Of a stretch of DNA of 64,000 nucleotides, positions 25,801 to 37,562 are shown one piece after another. Position 1 is the first letter of the stretch. Every line of letters starts with the position of its first letter. Under the pieces are notes generated by a model that did not search any database, was not told the DNA's origin, and saw nothing but the letters and a program-made list of their open reading frames with translations. The DNA comes from Neelides folsomi (lineage: Eukaryota > Arthropoda > Collembola > Neelipleona > Neelidae), in contig JAQGBZ010000058.1 of NCBI GenBank assembly GCA_034687125.1, positions 124,001 through 188,000 of the forward strand, given 5' to 3'. The translations under genes were made by a program, and so were the position numbers.

Positions 25801-27469
25801 AGTTCATTGAATGAACTTTTTAAGATGTGCATTTGTATATTCTGAACATTCGTGCTTGTTTGATTGTTGAACAAATTAATTTATCACAGTTCTAAAATAC
25901 ATATCCACATCAAAATAAAAAAAGCATAAGAGAGTCATAAGCAAATAGAGTACATTCATCAGCATCAGCATTTTGGAAAGGCATTGGGCTACATATTGGA
26001 TTCATTTGTGCAAAAGAGTATCAATTGTAACTTTACATTATATGTATTAATGGAAATCAATAAAACTTTAAACCAACGATTATTATTTCTTTCTTCCTCT
26101 AAATCAATTTTGTATCAATTATTCATAATTATTAATACTTGGCTTCAAGGTTAGGTCTTCAACTTGAACTCGTAGTCATAAACATGACTCCCAGAGTTTC
26201 CTCTATTAAAGTTTGAATTCAAATAGAAGTACATACATAGGTAGGTATGTATGTACATAACAAAAATGTGCAGAAAGTGTCTCTATTTAATTGCTTAATT
26301 GTTATTATTCCTAATACTAATAAATATAATATATGATGATGGCCAAGTCACTTAATTCAATAATTCGATCTATTCTTCTCTTTATTCTTCTAAATTGCTA
26401 ATCAATATCAACAATTAACTTTTATATTTACTAATAAAACTAGTAAACAATAAGTCATATTTAAATAATACTTACCTAATACCATACCATGTATACCATG
26501 TATACTTATAAGTATTTAAATATATGTAATAATATACCTATTTATTATGTTTATATACCTTGCCATATTTTTAAATTTATAATGATGGGATGGTGATGTG
26601 ATAAACTGCCTAAAGGTAAGAACAAGAACCCCGTAGGTAGATTGATACGTAACTTTATAAATATATATTAACTACAAGTAGGTATGAATTATAGATCATT
26701 GTATACTCACAATTTGAATATCTTGAATTTGTGAGAAGGTTAAGGAAAATAATATTTTCCTCGGGGGATTTTCCGTCACAAGGAGGGATTCATCGGTCAA
26801 AATGATGTATCGGAGCTGAAGGGTTCCTTTCTTCTCGACAACGCACACTTCGTAGTATCTGTGTACACAAATGGAACAATGTCATGAAAAAATAACACGC
26901 ATTCTCAACAATACTTTTACGCAAATTGAATTTCTTAATCCCGTCCTCATATCTTACCGATACAATAAAAACATCTCATTGGCCTAAATATTCATACAAT
27001 CTTTATCTTTATTGGAAATGCAATGGACAATTAGTTTAATGAAAGGTTTGTTGTGGTCCAACTCTTTTATTTACATAATGTACCCTACGTCTTTAGACTC
27101 AAAGAGTAACAATAAAACAAGAAATCAAAAATGGGTTAAATCTTACTTCAATTAGAATATATTAATTATTTTTTAAACGCCTTTCCTTGCATGCCTACTC
27201 TATCTGATTTACATTTATTGTTAGCATTATACAAAAACAATGCAAGATAGAAAAAAAATTATTAAAGTTAGTGTGTTGCATTATAAAATCTCAATTTACG
27301 TTTAACTATTTAGTAAGTAAGGGTAAATATTAACAATTTATAAATTACAAAGGTTATTTTACCTTAAAGCTGCTCTTTCTTTGTCTCTGAGATTTTTTCT
27401 CAAGAAGCTCTCCAACTTGCTCACTCTCACTGGCAACTCCTTCCAAAGTGTCTCTTGAGTCATAAACAT
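19850..27469 (-). CDS. C12orf56-like conserved protein of unknown function, complete, 9 exons
   Basis: Exons in order: 27469-27363, 26858-26711, 24620-24108, 23384-23169, 23142-22945, 22849-22550, 22359-22228, 20404-20226, 20003-19850. All phases agree and give about 648 aa (human C12orf56 about 620). The N-terminus (LESFLRKNLRDKERAALRYY, EVCVVEKKGTLQLRYIILTD, LVTENPPRKI at about residues 22-76) resembles, from memory, the PH-like start of C12orf56 with its characteristic TENPP motif. A serine-rich linker (about 190-215) and a basic KKFRMVLPKYFTRRKYK segment follow. The remainder is predicted helical (EEAMLFPPLFFDILRILFEG; VINLLWCSRR). No catalytic motif or membrane segment is evident. Exon 4 ends at a weak donor (gtttaa). 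The 1.8 kb intron between exons 7 and 8 holds a pogo/Tigger relic. The family assignment needs a database search; the gene model itself is solid. Confidence 0.7.
21156..21993 (+). mobile_element. internally deleted pogo/Tigger-family transposon in a C12orf56-like intron
   Basis: TA dinucleotides (21154-21155 and 21994-21995) flank 24-bp inverted repeats that differ at one position (CCGGTTTGGTTCGATTTTTA on the left; CAGGTTTGGTTCGATTTTTA on the right complement). About 838 bp. Subterminal copies of TATCCC(T/C)TTCTCGAT and of a C-run motif lie near both ends. The interior carries pieces of a transposase, listed separately. It is antisense to the host gene. Confidence 0.88.
21396..21853 (+). pseudogene. 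pogo-type transposase remnant: N-terminal HTH and C-terminal tail, DDE core missing
   Basis: The ATG at 21396 opens a 45-codon frame (MPRQHHSINFRLKALRYAES, then KTAEHFKVSAKQIREWKKQF and a stop), a Brinker/CENP-B-like helix-turn-helix. After a frame change it jumps straight to AWNSLSAELIKNWFKYCGI and DGSEDNLIH, which in pogo/Tigger transposases lie after the third catalytic acid, then an acidic tail ending SDSEEKEN and TGA. The whole DDE catalytic core is absent, so this copy cannot encode an active transposase but might be mobilised by a full-length relative. Confidence 0.82.
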
Positions 27470-28110
27470 TTTCTTACCGTTCGGTATCTCTGTGAGAACA
27501 TTTACACTCCTTACTTAGGTCACCATGTATGTCGAATCGGTCTTAACTGGTACATATTCCAAATATTTCCTTGTGCATGGAACGAGAAATGTTGATTGGG
27601 GAAGAAGAAGGAGAAGAATGCCGAATGGGGCTTCGAGAGTCGAAACAGAAGGTGAAGCTCTTGCTATCCTTCAACATGCGCTCCTTTGCCTTTCCTTCCA
27701 CTTTCATTCCCAACAAGTAATAAATCTCATGAACACCGTAAAAAGTCACACATTTAATGACTTGTTGAAATTAAAATATTAATGAAATAGATGCAATATA
27801 CGCCAAATGGTCATTAATGGCTAGGTTCATAAATTGAGTTTGTGAAGGGATAAAAAAACGTTTGCACATCGCATCGTTACTTTTGGTAAAATGTTCCGGA
27901 ATGAGAAATATTTGTAAGCTGATGGCTATTTGTAGGTTCGATTTCATCCTTGATTTGTTGGACCATGGCTCTTTTACTTCTCTCGTGCTGTGAAAAGAGC
28001 CGGAATTTATTGGCGGCGAATTAAAGTCGCTAGTAAATTCTTTTTGCAAATTGGATTCTGGACTTGGATTTGGATTTAGTTGGACTTTAAAGAAATATAA
28101 AGCTATCCAA
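27470..28110. promoter_or_regulatory. 640-bp divergent promoter region of the C12orf56-like gene and SAMM50
   Basis: The two start codons face away from each other across 641 bp. The segment 27520-27680 is less AT-rich and contains short open frames on both strands with no family signature; these are probably 5' UTR. No TATA box is placed suitably for either gene. Confidence 0.45.
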
Positions 28111-30276
28111 ATGAGTGGAGCCGAAGACAGGGTAATTAATATTTCATTTCTGTTAATTATTTATTTATGGGCCATGTTTTGACCAGGGGTTCGAGACGAG
28201 GGATCAGAATCAGACGATCGTCGTCAATGGAGGGATCAGTTTGGCTCAAATTCCAGTACGGGTGGATCTTGTCAACATAGACGGAATATGTCGTACCAAG
28301 GATGATTTCGTTAAACGGAGTATCGCTCAAGTATTAACAGCGACAAACTTCGATGAAGTAAGTGGAATTTTAGTTTAAAATATCCAACGTGATATGATGA
28401 AATTTTTCCTACTTTATTCAATACATACGTTAAAATGTTAATATAACGCAATTACTTTTGATTGAAATAATTGTGAATGGGTTAGCTAATAGAATTAATT
28501 GGTTTTTATTACTCTAGCTCGTGTTTAAAGCGACCGAAGTTCAAAAGAATCTTGAAAGAATTGGGTGTTTTAAAAAAGTTAAAATACTAATTGACACTAA
28601 TAGGAGAGTTGATGCCACGGAGGATGGCTACGAAGTAATTGAAAAATTTTCTATTTAGAATAATTTATCAATATTGGTAATTTTCTAGGCTGTGTTTTGA
28701 TTGATGAATTTAAACAACTTGATTTGATTCATCCATTTCTTTCTTATTCCAGGTGACATTTTTAGTCAATGAACTTGGAAGGTTCATGGGTGGGATCAAT
28801 ACAATGATTGGAGCGAATGAAGGGTCAGTTGTTTTTGGATTCCGACTTCCAAATCTCTTGGGCCGAGGAGAGAAATTTACCCTTGAACACACAATGGGGT
28901 CTAATAAAGACAAAAGCTCACACATTTCCCTCTCAAAACCACTGCCTGGGATTCGGTCTGGAGAGTGAGTGAATTAATGAACAATGCCCATATTTTATTA
29001 ATTATAATTTATATATGTTAATTGTCCTAACTATAAAATATTGATTTGAGAACATGGATTCATTTTCAGAATCTCTGCTACTTTGTTCCACAATCGAATT
29101 CCAAACAGTTTTTCTGGGTTCAATCTGATCGGCACCGGTGGTCTCCTTGACTTCACCTTCGAAACCGGCCATCAAGTAACACACGCCACTTTGAAATGTG
29201 ATCTTATTTGTGTCCTTGGTTTATTGGTTAGGTTCGCCATAATATGCAATGGGAGGGGGTTTGGAGGGAATTGGAAGCAGCGTCGCGAACTACTTCTTTC
29301 GCTGTGAGGTCTCAGTGTGGGCATTCGTTCAAATCTGCCCTTCGTCACATCCTCACAATTGACTATCGCGACGAGCCAATTTTTCCAACTAGTGGTGGGC
29401 TGATTCGAATGAGCCAAGAGTATGCAGGTCTTGGTGGGGACATCGCTTATGTCAAGCACGACTCGGAAATTCAATACAACATAGCTCTTCCCTTTGAAAC
29501 TGTAACAATTATATTTGATTATTACTACCTATTATATTAATTAAATTATCTTTTCTTTATTAATTTATAATTCAACTTATTGTTAGGTGTTTCAAGGATG
29601 TTTCCGTCTTGGGCTCTTGCGTCCACTGGATTCCAAGTCTAGCAATTATAATATCAGTGACTTATATTATCTCGGAGGACCTCAGACCATCAGGGGTTTT
29701 GAAATGAAGAGCATTGGCTCCAGGAGTGAAAACGACATGTTAGGAGGAAAGGTAAAGTGAATGAAATATGAATGTTTATGTTAATTTATAATAATAAATA
29801 TCATTAAATCTTTTGATCTTACACATATTTTGAAAATCTTATTGTTATAGGCTTATTGGGCAACAGGACTCCATATGTATGCTCCACTTCCTTTCGGTTT
29901 CGGGAGAAAAGTATTCGATGAATATGTGAGGACTCATGCATTCTTCAACGTCGGGAATATTAGTCAACCTAGTACTGGAAGTGAGTATAAATTTAATCAC
30001 AAGGATATAAATAATTTGTTTAGTGAAAATACTTTGATTGATTGAAAGCTGTTTCTTTCTTGACAAATGTAAAATAAAATTATTTCAGGTGATGATTTGA
30101 GTGAATGTCTGAAAACCCTCATGACGGATGTGAGAGCTTCCTACGGACTTGGAATCGCAATTCGAATTGGACAAGCAGCCAGAATTGAATTCAACTATTG
30201 CTGGCCACTCAGATTCATCAAGGGAGACAAATTAGTCAAAGGTTTTCAATTCGGCCTTGGCATCGAATACTTATAA
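28111..30276 (+). CDS. SAMM50: sorting and assembly machinery component SAMM50 (Sam50/Tob55), complete, 9 exons
   Basis: Mitochondrial outer-membrane BamA/Omp85-family protein that inserts beta-barrel proteins and joins the MICOS bridge. Exons: 28111-28131, 28187-28357, 28518-28634, 28753-28964, 29070-29175, 29232-29501, 29587-29751, 29851-29980, 30089-30276; about 459 aa (human 469). A short N-terminus leads into one POTRA domain (VRVDLVNIDGICRTKDDFVK to VTFLVNE, about residues 30-115). The Omp85 barrel follows: GSVVFGFRLPNLLGRGEKFT, WEGVWRELEAASRTTSFAVR, the substrate-recognition segment YYLGGPQTIRGFEMKSIG, LGGKAYWATGLHLYAPLPF and the terminal strand FQFGLGIEYL. The initiator exon encodes only seven residues (MSGAEDR), so an alternative upstream start cannot be excluded. 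Confidence 0.95.
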
Positions 30277-30295
30277 TTGTATCCAATTAAGAGTG

Positions 30296-30301
30296 AATAA
30301 A
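30296..30301 (+). terminator. polyadenylation signal AATAAA of SAMM50
   Basis: AATAAA begins 20 nt after the SAMM50 stop codon, implying a very short 3' UTR. Confidence 0.55.
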
Positions 30302-30793
30302 TGTAACGTTTAGATTTTAAATAGAACTTATTTTAAAAAGTACCTTCACGCAATGTCATTTCCTAGTTCCTGGAAATAAATAAATTATGAATAAACCATT
30401 CAACTGCCATTTATTTATTCAATTTATTACCAATTTATATATAAATACCTACAGATTTGACAGTACTCGATCGCAGTGTTCTGATTAACTAACGATAATA
30501 TTAATACTTATCATTTTATCATTATTAAAAGTTAATTTATTAATTTCGGATGCTGGCGTAAGATGAATCAGGAAATGCATTAAACTGTTTTTTATCTGTT
30601 TTAAAAACGTTATTTTTATTGTTCAAATATTTTCATAAAAAAGTACTTAAAATTCTGAACATTGGTGTAGGATGTTAAACAAAACATAGCAACGAGAGGT
30701 GGACTAGAAAGAAAAATGTCTTAATATGGTTCAAATTTATAAAACATGTTTTTCATTATGGAGAAGCTCGGTAGTATTTGGTCTTGTTTGGTT
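30302..30793. other. intergenic region between convergent SAMM50 and the cuticle gene
   Basis: AT-rich, no gene seen. It contains the 3' ends of both convergent transcripts. Confidence 0.6.
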
Positions 30794-32092
30794 TTAGTAT
30801 CCTTCTGAAACGACGGCCTTGGCGGCTACTGGAGCTGCTGCAACAACTTGACCACCAATGCCAGCGTGTCCCAGAGCATAACCAAGTCCTGGAGCAGCGT
30901 AGGTAGTGGCGAAATGACCATGAACTGGAGCTCCATAGGCACTTACTGCTGGTCCTTTAATAATACAAAAGTCTAAATTGTAAAATCTGTATACCTATTG
31001 TGAGCCAATCCTAATATTGTAGGAAAATATGGCTAATTAATTGAACAATTAAATTGTCTTAATACCTCCGAAAGCATGAATGAGTGGAGCGGCATAAGCG
31101 TGTTGAAAGTATGGGTTGTGGTATTGAGGTCCGAAGGCACCAATTGGAGCTCCATATCCATGAAATTGGGGATGGAGATGAGGATGAGCATATCCGACTT
31201 CCTTCACAATTGGAGCAACCGGAGCACTGAAAAATTAACAAAAGTTAACAAACTGAAAACCATATTATCTAATTGTACGAGTTATAAACAAGAATTTACC
31301 TATAGCTGACAGTTTTGACAGCGGGGGCATTGAGAGGTGCAGTGATTGTTCTGAAAATTATTTAAAATTATTATAACATTTTCACCATGATATTACATGT
31401 TATGATAATTAAATTTGTAATATAATTAAATTTTTAATATTTAATTAGCTATTGTACCTAGTAATGGTCGTGGTCTTCTCAATTGAAGGAGCTGAAACAT
31501 AAAGATCAAAATAAATTAATTCCCCGATTGTTCATCTTAATTGTAAGAAGCGGTCATGCTTTAGAAGAAATTGCAATATTCTACCAGAATAAGTCTCAAC
31601 AGATTTGGTAACAGTTGGCCCGGGGTAAGAGACCTGGAAATGAAGTAAAATTGACTTATTACTTGCTGGAAATTTACCAATTTTACTTTAATTCTTTATA
31701 ACAATGTAAAATATAAATTCATGCAATGCAAAGGTGTTTTTAACACATTAGTAAAAAAATACTGAAAACATAATATCAAAACGAGTTCTTACTTTCGCGA
31801 CACTGGGGACATTGTAAGTGACAGCTTTGGGCGGAGGAGCCTCGTGCCCTGCATAGGCTAGAGCGAATAGAGCGAAGAGTCCAAAAATCTTAAATACGAT
31901 ATTATGAATTAATTCCTTTAAAATAACCAACTATGTTATATGTATCATAGTGGTTATGGAGTTAAGCAAGAAATATAAAAGCAAGAAAAGAGAAATGGTG
32001 AGAATTAAAAAGATTTTAAAATGTTGTGAAACATGTTTATGAGAATTTGACGTAGAAAAAACTGAGAATGGTTGTCTTACTTTAGCAATCAT
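30794..32092 (-). CDS. secreted cuticle protein-like, AP/YGAP-rich, complete, 7 exons
   Basis: Exons in order: 32092-32081, 31888-31793, 31633-31585, 31491-31458, 31350-31300, 31226-31066, 30954-30794, giving 187 aa. A signal peptide (MIAKIFGLFALFALAYAG) is split by an intron after only four codons, a structure common in arthropod cuticle genes. The mature protein is low-complexity, rich in Ala, Pro, Tyr, Gly, His and Val, with recurring Y(S/G/A)AP motifs (TVSYSAPVAP, GYGAPIGAFG, SAYGAPVHGHF, TTYAAPGLGYALG) and ends VVSEGY. No Rebers-Riddiford chitin-binding consensus is present, so it fits the low-complexity/AP-rich structural cuticle class. Likely extracellular and expressed around moults (inference). 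Homology searches will be biased by composition. Confidence 0.88.
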
Positions 32093-32142
32093 TTTAAAGG
32101 TAGTTTGATGACAAGTTGTAAATGTAACGGCAGTCGAAGTTG

Positions 32143-32177
32143 TAATGAGGCAAGGAGATGAATGCATGTCTTATATA
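32143..32177 (-). promoter_or_regulatory. TATA box and initiator of the cuticle gene
   Basis: On the minus strand TATATAAG (32177-32170) is followed about 31 nt downstream by an initiator-like CTCATTA (32149-32143), the canonical TATA-Inr spacing. The start codon follows about 55 nt later. This is the only clear TATA promoter in the window, as expected of a stage-specific structural gene. Confidence 0.7.
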
Positions 32178-34954
32178 TTCCTCCGAAGGTACCAGGAAGA
32201 GAGGGAGAGGGTGGTGGAAGTCTCTTCGGCGACCCGCCGGAATGAGGGACAAACAATCTTTATCCCTCTCTGTACTCCCTCCACGTGAGGCATATTTTAC
32301 ATAATATGTACATATCTGCATATGATACAGATGCATCCAACTTTCCTTCGACCATCTGGGATGAGATCTCGAGGATCAGTTTCCTATCTTATTAACATGC
32401 AAGTCGATCCTCACATTAAGACGTGGTTGAGGGGCAGACGCGTGTCGAGCCCAATATTTCCGGTGGTGGTTGTAGATGATCTACCACCATCGATTATTAA
32501 TTGCAAATTGTTCCCCAGTTTCCCTCTCACAGTATTAATACAATATGAATCATATTATTAAGGTTCCCACCAGAGTCCATAACTCATCTCAAAATTCACT
32601 TTCTAACTTCCAATTCTCCCAATGGGTGTTACGCAAGAAGTAGAAAACTCATCCGGTATCCCTCATCAATATTACAAAGTTCAGAAGTAGGCGAGTGAGT
32701 CCCAAATGGGCCAACTAACAAAATTGAAGGAAAAGTAGTTCGATGGCCCTTTCATTTAACATCGTTCTTTGATCTAACACTTTTAATTGATAATGTCTTG
32801 AGGGAACTGTTTTTCGGCTGCTTCTTTCAACTCGTTTCTTTCAGATCACACTCTGACCCCTCGAAATCTCTTCCTTGTCATTATTCAAACACATGTTAGG
32901 TGTAGAACAAAGATCCTTTAGTTCCTCATCATTCTCACCTACCTCATTTACGCGTCTGGCACGCCCAGTTAAAAGGAAAAACAATAGTGCAAATTTGCTA
33001 GCTAGACATGCAATGACAAGTTTCATTTTCATTCCCAAATGAGATAATTTGTGATGGTGATGCAAACTGATTTTATGCTCTCATGCATTATTATAATGTC
33101 TGATACATATCAAATGTAATGTAATGGGCATTTTATACTTGTTATACATTAAGCAAAGCATTTAAAGATTAAATATCAATGAGGAATCATTTTTAATATA
33201 TCTCATTTTCAAGAATCGACTCATAATTGATTGCTTATTAACTAAATCCTAAGGCATATGATCTTTTCTCCAAATTATATACCTAGGTAGTCTATTAAAT
33301 TTAATGATTACTTTAATGCGCGACATGCAACAAATTTATATGAATTAATCACTTCGTATTCATCTAATAATTTAGGTCCTTCATTACTCATGTTTAAAAA
33401 AAGTAAGATTACTCATTACAAACTCAGGTTAAATTTTAATGACATTATGAGATTGTTATTAAATATATTCTAAAAATCTTATTTGGAGTAATGTTATGTT
33501 TTTAAGGAAAAGAAATATAAGTATCTACCACTTATCACGTATCACATTTATATAATGTACAATTAATATGGGTTTTAAAAGGTTATTATTGCAAATTTAA
33601 CTTAACTCATTAAATTAGATTTAAAAGAATTCAGTATGCCAATTATGCAGTATTAGCGATGCATGTACATATGTAGGATACATACCTACATATTTATACT
33701 TTTAAAAGGGAAAATGCATTTTGCAAATAAGTTTAACATAATTAGGTACATTCATTAAATTTAAACAAACAAGTGGTCTAGTATAATTTGTATATTGGGG
33801 TTTTTCTATTCCAAAGAAACTTGCGCAATTGTCATATATATTGTAAGTACTGATATATTTAAGTAGTTTAGCAGCTGCTCATGACAATGACACTTTTGGA
33901 AAACTTTCCCATTATGCAGCATTCGAGGCCAAGAAAATCTTCAATTGTAGCTATTTGTAATGGGGTGATTTGTCGGTTTGAGCGAAGAAAATGTCAATGT
34001 CAGTGGTGAAGGAATAATAAATACACACCAGAACATACATCTTTTCATATCTCTACCTGTATGCATCCTGTGGAATGGAAATAATTAATTAATTAAGTGA
34101 ATGGTAATTCAACCCTGCAGGCTCTGTGTAAAGTGATGTTTTGGAGTTGTGAAGGAGAGAAAAGAAATTACTGTGAGTAGAATGACCACCTTCCTTTAAA
34201 GCTGCCAGACGACATTTGTCAATTCATACCTTATAATATATCCATATAATATATCCATATACCAATGAATAAAACAAGTGAAATGTTATTTATTTAAACT
34301 TTTAACCACATTCGTGGATCGAGTTACGAATTGGCATAATGTCACTTTCAAACAAACATATAATGAGATCTTGTTTAGAAAATTTTCCAATTCTCGTTAC
34401 GAGAGCGAATACTTTTACTTGTTATATCCCTATATTTATTGTATCACTATTATGTCTTTCCATTTTAACTAATAAGTAAAATACAGATGTAACATAACTT
34501 GTATTTATTACGTACGATCATTAATTAGCACATAATATCCCAAATTGATTTAAAATGTGTAGGTATACAAATGTATTGAATAAATATGTTTGATATTAAA
34601 TTGTATAAAAATATAATATTGTGTAGATAAATTCTTTATTTGTGTTACATTCAAAGAATTCATAAACCATTAATATATACTCTATATACCCGACCCGGGC
34701 GTTTTGAAAATTTTTACGTTCCGATTTCGGCGGACTTCACTTTTCCAAATTCCGTTCCGATTCCGGTGGCCCCCCAATTCTCGAATTCTGATTCCGGTAG
34801 TTCCGATTCCGTTCCGACGCCCAGGTCTGCTCTAGGTATACTAAACAATCTAAAAGTAAGTAGTGATAATTTGAATAACGAGAACAATTTTCATTTGAAT
34901 TCATTATCATTATATTATAGCCTAATTGAACCACATATTTTAAAATAATTACAT
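32178..34954. other. intergenic region upstream of the cuticle gene
   Basis: AT-rich with no supported gene. The segment 32178-32600 is somewhat more GC-rich and may hold cuticle gene regulatory sequence. A hAT-like MITE lies at 34689-34830. Confidence 0.5.
34689..34830. mobile_element. hAT-like MITE (142 bp)
   Basis: A GC-rich island in AT-rich DNA. The terminal inverted repeats are CCCGACCCGGGCGT and, on the complement, GCAGACCTGGGCGT (11 of 14 match). Flanking 8-bp sequences TCTATATA and TCTAGGTA match at 6 of 8 and fit the hAT-type target site. The interior is built of repeats of TTCCG(A)TTCCG. It is too short to code. Confidence 0.6.
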
Positions 34955-34960
34955 TTTATT
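34955..34960 (-). terminator. polyadenylation signal AATAAA of the NXT1-like gene
   Basis: AATAAA on the minus strand, about 29 nt past the stop codon. Confidence 0.5.
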
Positions 34961-34988
34961 GAACTTTCGGTCGCAGGTGTGATCGATT

Positions 34989-35807
34989 CTAAAGATTAAT
35001 TTGTTGCCATCTGAAAGTATCCGAAGCGATTTTCCACTTATTGCCAACAGCAGTTATAAGAAAGACTTGATGAAAAGGTTTCGAGTCCTTTTCCTTCTCA
35101 ATTAGAACATTCCCTGATATTTGTATAATAAAAGCCTTTCGGTCCTGGACTACGAATTCTGAAATATAAATAATATATGCAATTAATATTTGTACAACGG
35201 TCTCTGATTGGTCGTTCATGTTCAATAAAATTATCTTTTGTTTTCAAAACAAAAAAAGAAGACACGGAAATGGAGGAATACGTCACAATATAAAGTTTAA
35301 ACATGTTGAACTACCAGGAAATGGTTGAATATCGACTGATACAATTTTGTGAGTCGTTGGTGGATATTCCTCGTAAAATTTTGCTATAGATTCAGCTGTA
35401 TTCATCGGAATTCCATTCCATACAACTATAGCTTCATCCATGTAAAGTTTGGACAGGAGCTGGAAGTAAAATATAAATTATTTTTTCTTCAAAGGATTCA
35501 AAAATTCTATTGTAAAATTCAACTATTAAGAAAATATAATAAATGGTAAAACCTTTACACAATTCTCATTGAACATATGCCGAAAACATGATACTTTTAA
35601 AGGTATTAAATATATTATTATATTGATATAAAATGAAATAATTAAAAGAAAAATACGTACATGACGTCTTTTGTCAACGTGGTCATAATAAGCTTTGTAA
35701 AATTCTTCGGCAACTCCATCCATCTGCCCTTGGTCCATCCCAGATCTAGCAATATTCCGACTATTATGATTTGACGTGTGATTGGACAATTGGTTTGTAA
35801 TCGTCAT
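34989..35807 (-). CDS. NXT1: NTF2-related export protein (NXT1/p15-like), complete, 3 exons
   Basis: NXT1 pairs with NXF1/TAP through an NTF2-like fold to export mRNA through nuclear pores. Exons in order: 35807-35661, 35459-35315, 35158-34989, about 153 aa (human NXT1 140 aa). After a polar N-terminal extension of about 25 residues the NTF2-like fold begins (AEEFYKAYYDHVDKRRH, LSKLYMDEAIVVWNGIP, IAKFYEEYPPTTHKIVSVDI) and ends with VVQDRKAFIIQISGNVLIE, FHQVFLITAVGNKWKIASD and TFRWQ, the closing strands typical of NXT proteins. The Asn-rich stretch after the first methionine suggests translation might instead start at the internal Met in SGMDQGQ. Divergent from the rhinoceros gene. Confidence 0.92.
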
Positions 35808-36072
35808 TTTTCCAAGCTCGTTTGTATCACACCAATTGGGAAGTATTTAAATATATTTAAGATAGGCGTGACTAAGAATACGTTTAAATAATATATATTT
35901 TTTAATATTGAGCAGAAAAAGGTAAATTACATCTCTTGTCGATGTATCTAAATCGTGGCGCTGTGAGTGATCAATTAGTTTAATGGACAAATTCTTAATG
36001 TAAATGAGGTTGAGTGTTGAGACGTTCCTTGGTTTGACGAAGATGTCGTGAAGATGCCCGGAATTGGGACCA

Positions 36073-36091
36073 ACTGCGCACTGTGCGCAGT
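36073..36091. promoter_or_regulatory. palindromic NRF1/Erect-wing-like site between NXT1 and rhinoceros
   Basis: ACTGCGCACTGTGCGCAGT is a palindrome of 9-nt arms around one base and contains two TGCGCA half-sites, the core of NRF1 (Erect wing in insects) sites found in TATA-less promoters. It lies 266 bp upstream of the NXT1 start codon on the opposite side from rhinoceros exon 1. Confidence 0.55.
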
Positions 36092-37562
36092 GTTCGTTCG
36101 AGATCTTCTCCAACGGAGGCTGAGCCTCGGTTTTATTCCCCTTCCGACTTCGCCTGCGTCCCCCCACATTCCTCCCTCACACCCTTCCCTCAAAGATCGT
36201 TGCCAAATGCAAGATCAAGTTCAACTACTCGGCCTCCCAGGTTTTCACCAAAACATCTAAATGTGGATGAGGAGTGCGAGCTCTTGATGGCTTCGCAATC
36301 CTCGTTTCTTTTGCCTTCGGAAGTGAGGTATAAATTCCGAGTCAATTGATTTCTCTATTATGCGGTGTCTCCCCACTGAAAGAGTTAATGAGAGGAACTG
36401 ATGGGATGTGGACGGCAGGGGCGTATGAAAGGGGCATATGAATGGGGTATGAACATAGATGGGCATAGGCATGTGTGAGGGTCTTAAGACTTAAGGACGA
36501 AACACACTATGTGGAAACATTGGGTTAAAGGCATCAAGAAGTTAATGGCAATGTGATGGACATGAGATGATCCGAGTGTCAGGAAGGAGGAGAGAGATTC
36601 GGGGAGAAGAACCCGCGATCGATGAGAGCCGGGAACGAACTTGGCAACTGTCCTCCGAATTTCTTGTTGAGGAACCACGTGAGGCCTCTTGAGTACTTCA
36701 CGCCTCCGAAGATGGCACCAATCGTTGTTGTACAGATTTGTGATAAAATGTCGCTATAAATGGTGCAAAATATCCCGTTTGAGGACGAAAAATATGGTAT
36801 TTGGGGCCGAGTGTCCCAAGTGTCACCCGACTTTCGCGATGGACGGTAAGTGAAAGTGATTTAAACCCCGAGTTTTACGTGATTTCCCCGAAACTCGTCT
36901 CCGCCCCGCCGATCCGCGGCTCAACTTCCGTTTAATTTCCAAGTGGCCCCCGCCCTTACCCGCCGCCCTTTCCCGCCTCATTTGTGCCCAGGATGGTTCT
37001 CAATGGCCCCGAAAACGCCCAGGGACCCTTCCCTGGGTCAAATTATGTCAATTAGATCGTTTTTAGTTCCGAGCGAAGGTGGTGCCATCTGTAAATAATC
37101 AAATTTTTTCAACCAAATTATTTACTAAATTTCACAATTTTTAATATTTTTCATCTTGGAGGTCGTTGAGGAGGTCCCTGGGAAGGGGTTAACGGCTTTG
37201 GGTCCTGGGTGAAACCTGTAAATGGGGCGAATAAGGCGAAACCCACTTTCCTATTTTCCACCATTGGAGGGTCGATGAATGTAAATATATACCCCCGATT
37301 TCTGCGACGTGCGAAAGGGTTAATTTTGAACCCCTTTAATCTTTCCCGTTTTGGGCCGTGTGCGGATTGGAGATGAGTGTTCCCTATTCCAGTGACGTGG
37401 AAATGTGTTATGCTTTCATAGGGCTCCACTTTCTGCCCGGATTCCTCATTTCTATCCACATTAATGTGTCCCCACACGATGCGTGTTAAATGTTAATGAA
37501 TTAATGTCCGATTTAGAAGCACTATGAAGGAGAAATGATCTGAGAAGTTGTTCTCCACAACT
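36092..37562 (+). promoter_or_regulatory. promoter, 5' UTR and first intron of the rhinoceros-like gene
   Basis: GC-richer than surrounding DNA. A strong donor (gtaagtg, GT at 36846) ends a probable non-coding first exon. AAGATGGCACC at 36709-36719 is a YY1-like site near its start. The putative first intron contains an inverted repeat CCCAGGGACCCTTCCCTGGG at about 37018. An acceptor just before about 37530 would start the coding exon. Short open frames here have no family match. Confidence 0.45.

Noticed and set aside
27525-28049. Open frames on both strands between the C12orf56-like gene and SAMM50
   Set aside because: They lie in the divergent promoter, conflict with each other and show no family signature; more likely leader sequence.
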